DNA of 64,000 nt from Amylostereum areolatum. Its lineage: Eukaryota; Basidiomycota; Agaricomycetes; Russulales; Stereaceae. Location of the stretch: positions 310,001 through 374,000 of the forward strand of contig SAXG01000012.1 in NCBI GenBank assembly GCA_012932865.1. Direction: 5' to 3'. Every line of letters starts with the position of its first letter. Within the stretch, counting starts at the first letter, position 1. Position numbers and translations under genes: made by a program. Below the pieces are notes generated by a model that saw only the letters and a list, made by a program, of their open reading frames with translations, was not told where the DNA came from and did no database searches. Shown here piece after piece: positions 1 to 9,975 of the stretch.

Positions 1-1
1 T

Positions 2-937
2 CTCGCATCTACCGCATCCCTCCACGTTTCTTCGCTTTCCTCCATCAACCGTGGTGATGTCCTCGAGATCCAAGGCCCCCCATCCTCGGGGAAGTCACAC
101 CTCGTTTACCATCTCATCTGCAATTGCATTCTCCCATCCGTCTTCTCGGGATGGAACAAGGCCGCCATCGTATACGACCTCGACCGCACCTTTGACATCA
201 CCCGTCTGCGCCAACTGTTACGATCGAGAATATCCGCCCATACCACCCACGTATCTGACCTTCCCACGGCCATCTCAAATGCCCTTCGAAACCTGCGCAT
301 CTTCGCCATCTCGTCCTCTACGCAGCTAGCCGCGAGTTTGGCCTACCTTCCTATCTATCACGCGGAGCATCTCCCCACGTCCGAGATCGCGCTCATTGCA
401 ATTGACTCAATGAGTGCATTCTACTGGCCCGATCGCTTCAGTCTCGAAAACATCACTCACGCGCCGCCACCTCACGCTCATCCCCAAACCCCGTCCGACC
501 ACCACCCCCTCCATCAAGTTCTTAAGGCTCTACAGAACGTGAGACGATCGCACGGCTCCCTCGTCGCGATGACCAACTGGGGTCTCCTCCCCAGGACAAA
601 CGGTCCTGTGTATTCGACATCATACAAGCAACATCTCCATCCGTTCCCTGTCTTGGCCCCGCCTACCGCACTTCCCATCGAGTCAATTTACCTCCCGTTG
701 ACACACCAGATTACCTTAAACCGCGCTGTCATCCTCCCGTTTCCATCTAGTACCGCCCTCGAGGATGCATGGCATGAGGCACAACATGCCGCCCAGAATG
801 CGATCCATGAGAAGATCATCGGTCGTGTGCGCTCGAGCCGCACGGACAGAGTTGGAACGTTCTCCTTCAAAATAGGTCCGGACGACATGATAGTTCAAGA
901 CGCGCAGAGTCACGACACCGAAAACATGGAAGCATAG
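2..937 (+). CDS. XRCC2: XRCC2-like RAD51 paralog, 5' truncated by window edge
   Basis: A RecA/RAD51-family ATPase expected to act in homologous-recombination repair in the nucleus. Frame 2 is open from the first base of the window to a stop at 935-937, about 311 residues with the N-terminus missing. A Walker A motif (GPPSSGKSHLVYHL) lies about 30 residues in, and a Walker B-like strand ending in IDSMSAFYWPDR lies near residue 140; the SxSAFYWxDR signature is characteristic of XRCC2 rather than of RAD51 itself. No intron is needed. The true start lies upstream of the window. The next gene is convergent, about 370 bp away. The family call rests on recognised motifs; exact orthology is inferred. 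Confidence 0.85.
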   Translation, partial: LASTASLHVSSLSSINRGDVLEIQGPPSSGKSHLVYHLICNCILPSVFSGWNKAAIVYDLDRTFDITRLRQLLRSRISAHTTHVSDLPTAISNALRNLRIFAISSSTQLAASLAYLPIYHAEHLPTSEIALIAIDSMSAFYWPDRFSLENITHAPPPHAHPQTPSDHHPLHQVLKALQNVRRSHGSLVAMTNWGLLPRTNGPVYSTSYKQHLHPFPVLAPPTALPIESIYLPLTHQITLNRAVILPFPSSTALEDAWHEAQHAAQNAIHEKIIGRVRSSRTDRVGTFSFKIGPDDMIVQDAQSHDTENMEA

Positions 938-1305
938 CCTCCAAGCTTCCCATCTACTATCCGCGTCAAGGTTGCACAGTAATGATATTTGGGTGTCGCT
1001 CGAGTCAAAAACTGTATCTTTGCGTACTTACTTACACAGCACAGTTGACGCGCAAATGCAGAAATCAAAGGCCGCGGCCCGAGGTTCGTATTGACAGACG
1101 ACGAAACCGGTCACCACGAGTATGTATGGTATAGGTAGTATATCAGCTGTAGATTTATATGGTAGAGTAGAGTAGCATCACGATACGTAGGGTATGTGTA
1201 AAATTAAGTTGGAGTCCTCACAAGGCAATGGAAAATATGCGGATAAAGAAAGAATGGAGGAGATAATGATAGAATGAAGAGAGAAAGCCTAAACCCGGGA
1301 CTTGT
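938..1305. other. Convergent 3' intergenic region, no gene seen
   Basis: This stretch lies between the stop codons of the XRCC2-like gene (+) and the adenylate-forming enzyme (-). It is AT-richer than its flanks, with TATATGG/TAGAGTAGAGTAG-like low-complexity runs near 1140-1190, and presumably holds the two 3' UTRs. I see no coding sequence or RNA structure in it. Confidence 0.6.
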
Positions 1306-3150
1306 TCATGCCACGCCGAATATTTTATCCAACGTGGATCGGTAGGCCTCCTCGGTGGCTTTCCGACGAATGTTCCCCTTCGTGGCTGTCCTCGGCAGCA
1401 CGCCCTTGTCCACCACGACGATCATCTCGGGAGAAGTAATGCGTTCGTGCAGATAACGGCGGGCGTGGAACAGGCGCGTGCGACGGAGAATCTCACGTTT
1501 GAGCTTTGCGGGAGACATGTCCGTGGTGGGTTCTACAAACAGGACAGGCGACGGGCGACCGGTTCCGACGACAATGCATTCCGAGATGAGTTCTGCGCAG
1601 GTCGCGTATACGTTATCCTCAATCGCCCTGCGAATGAAGGTTAGTACGGCGACCTATGGGGCATGTAAACATAGACATACTTGGTATCGCAGCGCAAGCT
1701 GTTTTCGCTTTTGATCCAAGTCGTCGTTGCGCCCTCGGAACAGGTATTTTCCGGTTTCGACTTCGTCGAAAAGGTCCCCCGTGTGGTAATGCCCGTCGAC
1801 AGCCCGAAGAGAAGGGTCAGGACAGTCTCCCGAATGGGCAAGAATGACAAGCTCGAGGAGCTGGGAACGGGTAGACCTGTGTCCAGACTCTGATGCTACG
1901 GGTTCGGGGGCCAGTAGGACGGAAGTCGTACGCGGTGCCCGGAATGGGTTTCGAGGAGGGGGGCACGGAGGCCTGAGCCGCCGATAGACAACATCATCGC
2001 GCCACACTCTGTGCTGCCAAAAAGGTTCTGTGAAGCGATGAGTTATCAGTATGCGATTCTGAAATACGGTAATGGCAACGCCATCGCTCACCTTCAGTTT
2101 GAGACCATTTTGATACGCCCACTCTTCATCCTCGCGCGGCAGTGGCAAGCCGCTGTACAGGATTTCATCCATACTCCGCAATATCCCCAGGAGCTTGGGA
2201 TCAAGGCGTGCGTTTCGGATATGAATGGTAAGGAATGTGGCGAATTGATTGAGGCGGGTAAGACCGCAACGGCTGACCATCCATGAAAGCTCAGATGATG
2301 AAAATCCGATTTTCGTTGGTTGGATGATGCAGGCGCCGTGTTGAAAGGCACCAAGGGCCATGAACGACTGGCCTATATGCGCCAAACTTCCCCTAAAGCT
2401 AGTATGAGAATGCATTATGGTGGTAGAAATGTGAAACACGTACATCCATACGGTCACGTCGCGTTTACCATCCACCTTAGGCTTGCTACAGTGGTAGGAC
2501 TTTCGCAATGGCCGACTCCAACCACCCTGTAGCTGCAGGGAACTAGCTTCGGACTCCCCGACGTCGATCCGCTGGTATGAAACAAAAAAGCAGCATCATC
2601 CAGGGTGGCACCGGCGTGGATTGGAGGAAGTGCTTCATCGCGAGGGTCCGCGGCATCGACACAGATGGATTGATAGCACGGTACTGAACAATCCGCCAGG
2701 ATGGATGAGAAGGAGGGGTCGTAAATGAGAGCACGCCCCTTCGCCCGCTGAAGAAGTTCGAGGATAACAGTGGGATTGGGTAGTCGGACGGAGAAGAGCT
2801 GAGGGATATATCCTGCTCTCGAAAGGCCATAGATATGAAGGGCGTCGACATAAGTCATCCCCGATAACCTAGATAGCGTTAGTGATGAGACGACGCAGGG
2901 CAGCAGTGAGCTACGCACCACATCCCAACGAATAGAGCGTTGTGGGATACCGTCCTCTCTGAGGACTCGGGCCCAGTGCCGCGCGAAACAAATCGATGTC
3001 CTGCTTGAACTTGGCGTATGATATGGGCTCCCAGTCCACGACGTCTCCCGACTGTGAATCGCATCGAGGGAGTTGGAAGGCGGGAGAAGCAGCGTATAGA
3101 GACGCGCTGTTCTCGAGAAGGGTAAGGTGTGATCGGATTGCAGGAGCCAT
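1306..3150 (-). CDS. Adenylate-forming (AMP-binding) enzyme, acyl-CoA synthetase/NRPS-like, with several frameshifts
   Basis: A stand-alone ANL-superfamily enzyme expected to adenylate a carboxylic acid. The start ATG is at 3150. Landmarks in order: an N-terminal FKQDIDLF segment; MTYVDALHIYGLSRAGYIPQ after an intron; the A3 core FLFHTSGSTSGSPKLVP; NLFGSTECGAMML (A5) after a phase-0 intron at about 2040-2095; HTGDLFDEV (A7); WIKSENSLRCDTK (A8); and a C-terminal lid with LPRTATKGNIRRKA ending at 1306. No carrier or reductase domain follows, so the size suits the roughly 580-residue single-domain basidiomycete type. After removing plausible GT-AG introns, the conserved frame is recovered only by skipping one extra base at about 2979, 2930, 2525, 2497, 1942, 1880 and 1719. 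It is therefore either a pseudogene or poorly corrected sequence. The substrate is unknown. Confidence 0.8.
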
Positions 3151-4796
3151 CAGGACAAGGAGGGATGGGTGCTTCTGCCGGAGGAGTGCGGCATACCTTT
3201 ATATACGGTCAAACGGTCCAGCTCCATCTCAATCTCTTTACGATGATCCAGAGGAGTGCACGGCGTCGCCAGGGAAAGATTAGGGACGTTCCCATAACAC
3301 ATCTGTGCTTGTCAGTGGTTTCGACTCATCTTTGCACGGCCGGGGAGCCAAACCCTGGGAAGCGCGCACGGTGAGGGACCGGCGGAATCTGTCGGCGCTC
3401 TTGGTTCGTACTCGTCGGAGGTGGGAAAACTTGGACCTGAAAATCGATGGAACGAAGTCACTCTGACGGCTGAAAGCCTGTACCTAACACCCAGCCACGC
3501 CAAAAGCAGAACCGGGCCCATCATGCTTCTGGCAGTGCTAGTGTAATTTCCGCACGGCGTGCATTCTCAGCCGGAATCGAGTGTCGCTGACCGAGCCTTC
3601 AACGTTCAAAGACGCAGCGATCGGAATGAAAGGGATTCCGTGACGACTGCCGACCACTGTCACAACATCAGCGTGGTATACGGAGTGCCGAGCGGATGGA
3701 CGCACGCGACTTGCACGTAGTGCGCTTGTCCGAGGAAGGGTCGGAGGCGTCACGTGAAACAAGCTTCATGGAAAGCACCGCCATTGGGCACCCATTTTGC
3801 GCTCATAACCCAAAACAGTTCGCCGGCGTCAGTCAGAACTTGAAAATGCAGCGGCGAATGCCAGGGTGAGACGTGTTGATGAAACTATGGCTTCATGTCG
3901 ATGACTCGCGATGCATTGCTTGTAGAGTGCGGTGTTCGCGCACAGGATAGGGGCGAGCGTTTTCCAGAACGACGTATTGCTTTTGTCCATAATACATCAC
4001 TTTGCGCGCGCGAGATGTCGCCGTTTTCTGTTGCGGGGCAATCGAGATCCACGAAAGAGATACGGATTCAGTGAGAACTAAACGGCGTGAGACCGACCGA
4101 AGTGCTTGACATATCTGCTGCGAGATGAGCGTATAAGCCGCGGGGACCCAAACATTCTTACTGACCGGAACGATATCATTAGAGGGAGTGATAGGTCCGA
4201 GCAACGGGAAAAGTAAGGTTTGCACCACGACGAGCTACAGCAGCCGCCTTCGGCGTATCAACGTCCTACACACTTGGGGGTGCAATATTCTGGTGCAATA
4301 GTGGTCCAGTCAACGCTCCCGGACAGACGGAATGACAACAACTGTCGTCAACATCGTTCTGCACAGTAGCAGGATCTGCACGTATGGTCCGCAGGACACG
4401 TTGTTATGCGCTTGGATACGCACGAGAGGCCATGGAGAGAAACGTAACCGTGTTATATTGCACCACGGACTGACGAGACGTGCGCGTGAGATTCTGACGC
4501 TGGCCTGGAAGTACAGGCTGTACAGCCATGTTCGAACGGTACATCAGTTCGCCCGAGGTTGGAATCGTGTAGGGAAGTGAATACTCCGATAGGAGGTAGA
4601 GAGAAAGAAAAAAGGCTCGGTGAGGAAGACCGCAAAGAGAGAGGGCCAAAGCGTCAGATTGGCCCAGCAAAGGTCGATCACGTGCGATCTACAGCGACGC
4701 GCTTCGGCGCTTAACGGTTTTCATGTCACTCCGGCGAGGACCGTCAGTCGTTCGACTGCTGTCCGTGTAATATCCGCCCAGTCTCCTCTGCTAGAG
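3151..4796. other. About 1.65 kb without a recognisable gene
   Basis: Between the start of the adenylate-forming enzyme and the PPR gene only short open frames occur on either strand; the longest is about 110 codons on the minus strand at 3893-4228. None has a recognisable domain or convincing splice structure. The stretch must contain the upstream regions of both flanking genes. I see no terminal repeats or transposase fragments. Confidence 0.5.
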
Positions 4797-4846
4797 GTAC
4801 GTTTGTCGTTCGTTTCTTGCTCCTTAGACTCATCCCCGAATTTCAG
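4797..4846 (+). other. Probable 5' UTR intron of the PPR gene
   Basis: A 50 nt stretch begins GTACGT after CTAGAG and ends TTTCAG, just upstream of the ATG at 4893. It has the size and ends typical of introns elsewhere in the window. It is inferred from the splice consensus only. Confidence 0.4.
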
Positions 4847-4892
4847 CGCGTGGTGCTTCGCCCAAGCAGCCTAAACGTCACCCTGGCTGTCG

Positions 4893-7448
4893 ATGCTCTG
4901 GCGAGTTGCCCGGCGTTCCAGGCAGCCTTTCCTCCCTATCTTCACACCACTCTCACACCTCCCACGGCGCTCCTCACTAACATGTACTCGCCCAGTCCTC
5001 CCTCAACCTTCAGAGGAAAGGTCCCGGCGTCGAAGACAATGCGGTCGATCACACCATCACGTCCGCGCCGCCCGCCGCCACCGCGCTCCGCATGTCCAAT
5101 CCAACTCCGGACCTTCAGCGGCCTTCACTGCCACCACGGCCTGCAGAGTTTCCCGCCAACTCTTTTCCACCTCCAGAACTCCTCGCCCTGATCGACAGCG
5201 CGCTCATCTGGACTGCCTCCAAAGAGGTCCTGTTCCAACACCTCCAAGCCATCCCTACTCCCAGGCACCTCCGCCCTTTATTCCTCGACAGCCGCAGACT
5301 GTGCAGATTCGCCAGACAGATGATCACAACCTCTCGTCCTGGGAGAGCCGTTCGAGTTCTGATTCTCGCACGCACCCTTGGTTGTCCGCATATGAACAAG
5401 GAACTCTTCGAAACGTTAACATTACATCTGTCACTCGCCGGGCAGTGGAGATGGGTCCTTCTCCTCGAAACTATGGCACACCGTCAATTGGGTCGCTCTA
5501 CCGTTCAACTACTCAACTGGCACACCCGTGCCCTCATCGAAACTCGACATTACGCGCGTTTGGATCGCGTCCTGGCAAGGTTCGAGGAGGATGGCCTCTT
5601 ACCTTCTCAAAGGACGTTTCATCTTCTTATCAGCGGACATATCCGCAACCACAACCTGCCACTTGCCATGAAAGCTCTGCGTGCCATGCAGGACGCGGGG
5701 TTTTCCATTCTGCCATCCACGCAGGCTGTCGTCGTGGCGGCCTATCAATCCCTCGGCCCCGACACCCTGGTCAAGAGCCAAGCGCTTCAGATACTTCCCT
5801 TTTCCGATGGCAAGACCCAGACCTTCATCCTCAACTCTGTCCTCAAGCTGTGTATAGATGCGCGCGACATCGAGTGGATGAGTCTGATTCTCCAAGTTTT
5901 CCAGCTCGACCACATGGACATTCATCGCACCATAACCTCAAGTGGTTCTCCTTTATCCCTCGATCCAGACGACGAAGAGCATATTCGTGCTGTCAGCTCG
6001 TTCCATCTCCTGCGCTCTTCCCTCCGTGTCGCTCCAGACATTGTTACCTACACTATGCTTCTCAATTACGCCGCTCTCGAGCACGACCTATCCTCTTCGA
6101 TTGGCCTCCTTGCTCATATGCAGGGTGCAGGCATCGCCCCAAACAGTACCCTCGTGGCAGCTCTCATCCGAGTGATTTTCGCGGCGGACATGCCAGTCGC
6201 TGCTGTGAAGATAATCGAGGACATATGCCAAAACGATGCATTCGCGCTCGAGATTCTGGACGACCTCGCTTCGGAGCTCTCTGCGAACAATGACATTGTG
6301 TTGCCCTTCATCGAAGGTCCACTCCGTCCGTCGAAATATTCAATGCCTTGGCCAGCGGGCTCCTTCCCCTTCTCGGATTAGACGGTCTCCGATATGTGTT
6401 CCAGCTTATGGGAGCATGTTCCATAACTCCCGACACTCACACACTTCAGATACTGGTATCACATCTGAGCAACGTCGAACAAACAGATCCAGAAATCGTC
6501 ATTCTTGTCCTTCGAGACCTGATGTCGCTCGTGTCCTATCCAACAACTCGACACCTGGAGTTTGTTCTCCAATCCATTCTCTGTCGCGAGCGCCGACGGG
6601 CGGGACGATCTGCATGGGTCAACCGTCGATCGCGGACTCCAGCACACGCTACCCCTACACCACCAACAAGGCTCGTGGAAGTGGACGACCTAGTCGATTC
6701 CACGGCCGGCCTCGTGCTCTCGCCCAACGTGCCTCATCAACACCTTCTCCGTCCCATTATCCAGATATTGGCCGCCAAAGGCGTGCGCCCCGACCGCTCC
6801 GCGATGGCCCTCCGTCTTCACTACGAGGTGTCTCAAGCGGCGATGAACACAGCTAAGACAGTGTTTCAAGATATGCTCGACAGGGGCATGTACCCCACCG
6901 CGTACCACTACGCCGCACTCATGGACGGCTATGCCTCGGCGGGCGATTTGGACGCTGCCCACGCCGTCTTGCGGTCCGCAATCGAGGCGGGCGTGCGCCC
7001 CACGACGGTCATGTACACCATCCTCATTGCGGGGCACGCACGTCAGGAAGAGCCCGAGCTCGCAGCGCGCACGTTCCAAAACATGCTCGACGCAGGCGTC
7101 AAGCCGGATATTCCCGCCGTAGACGCTGCTGTGAGCGCGTACGTCGCCGTGGGGCAGTACAAGACGGCGAAGGAAGTCCTCCTTGCCTTGTGGTCGTCCG
7201 TCGCGCCTCCCCGCGACAGCCAGGAAGGGTCTCTGAAGACGCTGATCGGTGAACTTCGCGCGTTGCGTCCGAGCAAGCAAGGCACAAGTAAGCTATCAAG
7301 GAACGAACGACGGATGTTCAAACGTAGACTGCAGACGGTGGTGGATGCGTGGAAGAGAGCGGCGACGGCTCCGGTGCGGCGAGAGAAGAAAGAGCTCGGG
7401 GAGCGTGCCGTGCATTCGTGTACACAAGGTCAAAGACCTGAAATATAA
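4893..7448 (+). CDS. Pentatricopeptide repeat (PPR) protein, probably mitochondrial, with two frame breaks
   Basis: PPR proteins bind organellar RNA and act in its processing or translation. The main frame (5092-6381) and the frame of 6348-7448 together form one helical-repeat protein. PPR-like units include residues around TFHLLISGHIRNHNLPLAMK, DIVTYTMLLNYAALEHDLSS, YHYAALMDGYASAGDLDAA and VMYTILIAGHARQEEPELAA. The proposed start at 4893 gives an Arg-rich, acid-free leader (MLWRVARRSRQPFL) typical of mitochondrial import. It joins the main frame if one extra A near 4980 is skipped; otherwise the start is ATG 5092. Near 6330 the frame moves from phase 1 to phase 3, as if one base were missing, joining PLRPS to VEIFNALASG. 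The last 50 residues are basic. The RNA target is unknown. Confidence 0.8.
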
Positions 7449-7622
7449 CACATTTTTAATACTAAGGATGTATTGAGAGGAGAGAGATGCGTGATGCGTT
7501 GAACGCTAAGTACTAGGAATACACGGTACTGAATTTACATAAGATGCTGAACGATAAAATAAGGCGTGCGATAGTTTGTTTGTCACAACTGCCGTGTGTG
7601 CTGATACATACCCACGATCGGC

Positions 7623-9547
7623 TCACGGTCGCCCGAACCTCGTGTCGAGCAATCGTAAGGCTTCCCTGACGCCGTCGGCGTGAACTTCGCGGAGCGCGCG
7701 CCCCCTCGCACAATTGACGAGTTCGTCGTGCGGCACGAGTCGTGGCGGGGGCGATGCTGATGTATTGGACCGCTCTCGCTCCTTTTGATGGTAATGGGCG
7801 TGAGGATCGGAGAGCAGGACGGCGTCTGGCTGAGTCGGCAGGTCGGGCTGTCGAGGAAACGCCCTCGCGGGTGTGTTGGACCGCTCGGGAGTGAAGGCAC
7901 CGGGGGCTGGAGATATGACCACGGTCGGGCCCGTACATTTGGACCGACGTGCGACGACATCTGCGAGCAGGGAAAGGTCGGCGAACGTTACATTGGGGTG
8001 GGACTTTATTTGACGCCAAGCATCGCTGGTGGGAATAGTGTCTGAGGGCACCGGTGCTGGTACATAAGTAGGGGGTGAGGAGCTCGAGGAGCTGCATCCC
8101 CCACCGTTGCAAAAAGCGGGATTACCACAGCAGAGACGCGAGGTGCTAGCTGTCGGCTGCTGCTGCTGCTGACCGCCCCTGCTAGGACAGTCTGCGCACA
8201 CTGTCTGCGACGCGACCGACTCTCCAATCGCTGTACAGAACGCCTTGCCGAAGACGTCGTCGGCGCAGGCTGGGCAATTGGAGGGGTCCCCCGAGCAGTC
8301 GGCTATACCCCGTCCGGCCGAGCAATCCGACTGAGGTGGTGCCACGGGGAAGAGCGATTTGGATAAAGGGTTGGTCGCGCGACGGCGCAATGGTATCGGA
8401 GGCTGGTATGCGGGAAGATTGTCCAGGATGGACTGAGGAGCCATGATCGTCGATGCTGATATGGAGGAAGTCTGCGTTAGATCCATGGAGGTCTGTTCGA
8501 CCATTTCCGCCTTGAACGTGGTCGTTGCCGCAGACACGTCTACCCGCTCTGCAGAGCTCTGAAGGGCAATCTCGCGACAGACACAGGGTGTATTATCGTT
8601 GCAAAAGCCGCAGTCGAATTGATCCATGGGTACTGCGGACTCATATACCTGAGGACGCGAGGAAGACTGGAAGTCAAACATGTGCGCGATGGGGGACATT
8701 TGGGTGGGGAATACGGCGGGATCTTGCGTGGGAGAAGCGACTGGTAGAGGAGAGAAGCAGTGATCTGAAGCGTCATTGGACCCCGGGGAGGATGCTAACG
8801 AGGGAGGGGAGGGAATGAATGACAAGGGGATCCCCTGCGTGTTCTGAGACAGAGAGAAGGTGTCGACAGCAAGGCGGGTCTTCTTCCTAGCGGGGGGGTC
8901 GGCATAGTCGTCGACACCAGACGCGTCATCTCTCCACCGCTTGTTATCGACATCCTTGGTTTGTTGCTCTGCGCGTTCCTGCTCGAGTTGTGCAACCTTG
9001 GCCTTCAGAACGGTGTTCTCGTCGCGTAGTTTGTCGTTCTCCTCCTTGAGACGCTTGGCCACGGTTTGAAGAGCGACGTTACGCTCGATCTCGCCCTGCT
9101 CGTACTGCTGGATACGAGCCTGGAGTTCGGCAAGCTGAGACTGCTTGCGCTCGCGGAAAGCGCGTTGGGCGGCTCTGTAAGGGGGTTAGACACGAGGGTA
9201 GAGCAGGAGAAGAAGAGACGGGGCGCGGACCTATTCTGGACGCGACGACCTGCGGGATCGGTGACCTGCCGAGAGGGTGAGTCAGTGGGACGGCAGCTAG
9301 AAGGAACGAAGGGAAAACGAACTTCGAGGGAAGACGACGCGGGGGTAGGAGCCGGGGTGACTTGGTCTTTCTTGGGCTTACGACCTGGTTTCGGTTTGGC
9401 GGGGATCACCCATTCTTTGGAAGCTGGAGGTGGGGAGATGAGATGAAAAGAGAGAGGGGGAAAGATGTAGACAAAGTCCGTACCGGTAGCCCAGAGGGTG
9501 GAGGAGGAAGATACGACGGGGGATGGGGGCGAGAGGACCTGGGCCAT
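7623..9547 (-). CDS. hapX: HapX-type bZIP iron-responsive transcription regulator
   Basis: HapX works with the CCAAT-binding complex to repress iron-consuming genes and, in some fungi, to activate iron storage, sensing iron through cysteine-rich regions. Three short GT-AG introns join four exons. In order: a Hap4-like CCAAT-complex binding motif, KEWVIPAKPKPGRKPKKD, near residues 24-41; a fungal bZIP basic region, NRAAQRAFRERKQSQL, near residue 65; a leucine-zipper coiled coil; then four Cys-rich clusters: CGFCNDNTPCVC, CSGDPSNCPAC followed by a further Cys pair, VCADC, and CCGNPAFCNGGGC. The pairing of the Hap4-like box with bZIP and Cys-rich regions is specific to HapX. A poly-Gln run (about 8157-8171) lies between clusters. 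The C-terminus is charged and unremarkable. The gene is intact, about 580 residues. It lies in tandem downstream of eIF3b with a roughly 430 bp gap. Confidence 0.87.
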
Positions 9548-9975
9548 GTGTAGGCTATGAGAGAACCCAAAGAGCGGTAATGAGATGTGTGGGTCCTGGG
9601 AGGAGGGAAGGGAAGGAACGGTCGCGTACTTTTGAGTGAGGACAGAAACCGTCGGGCTCTTAACTGATTAGATGGCCATCATTCCCGACTCTCCGAAGCC
9701 CAGGAATTCGGATCGTCGGTCCCTTTCTCCGTGCGAACCTCACTCCCCTTCGGGCCTCTTCGGGTCTTCGGCCTCTCCGGCTCTCCTCTTCCCGATATTC
9801 CCCGTTCCCACACTTGGCGCCTCTGCTGCCAGGCTCTGGCCAGAGTCGCCAGACTGCCAACTGGTGTCAGGCCGCTGCCAGCTTGGAATAGCTACCCCTC
9901 GATATTCAATTCTCATAGCGCACACCGCGTAGAATACACACTCCCACCCACCCGCGGCACAGTGCCTACTAACCC

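Noticed and set aside
4893..6293. 466-codon plus-strand open frame across the PPR gene
   Set aside because: Beyond the first 30 codons it is Arg/Ser/Pro/His-rich with no domain; the PPR repeats lie in the neighbouring frame. Only its ATG and leader are kept.
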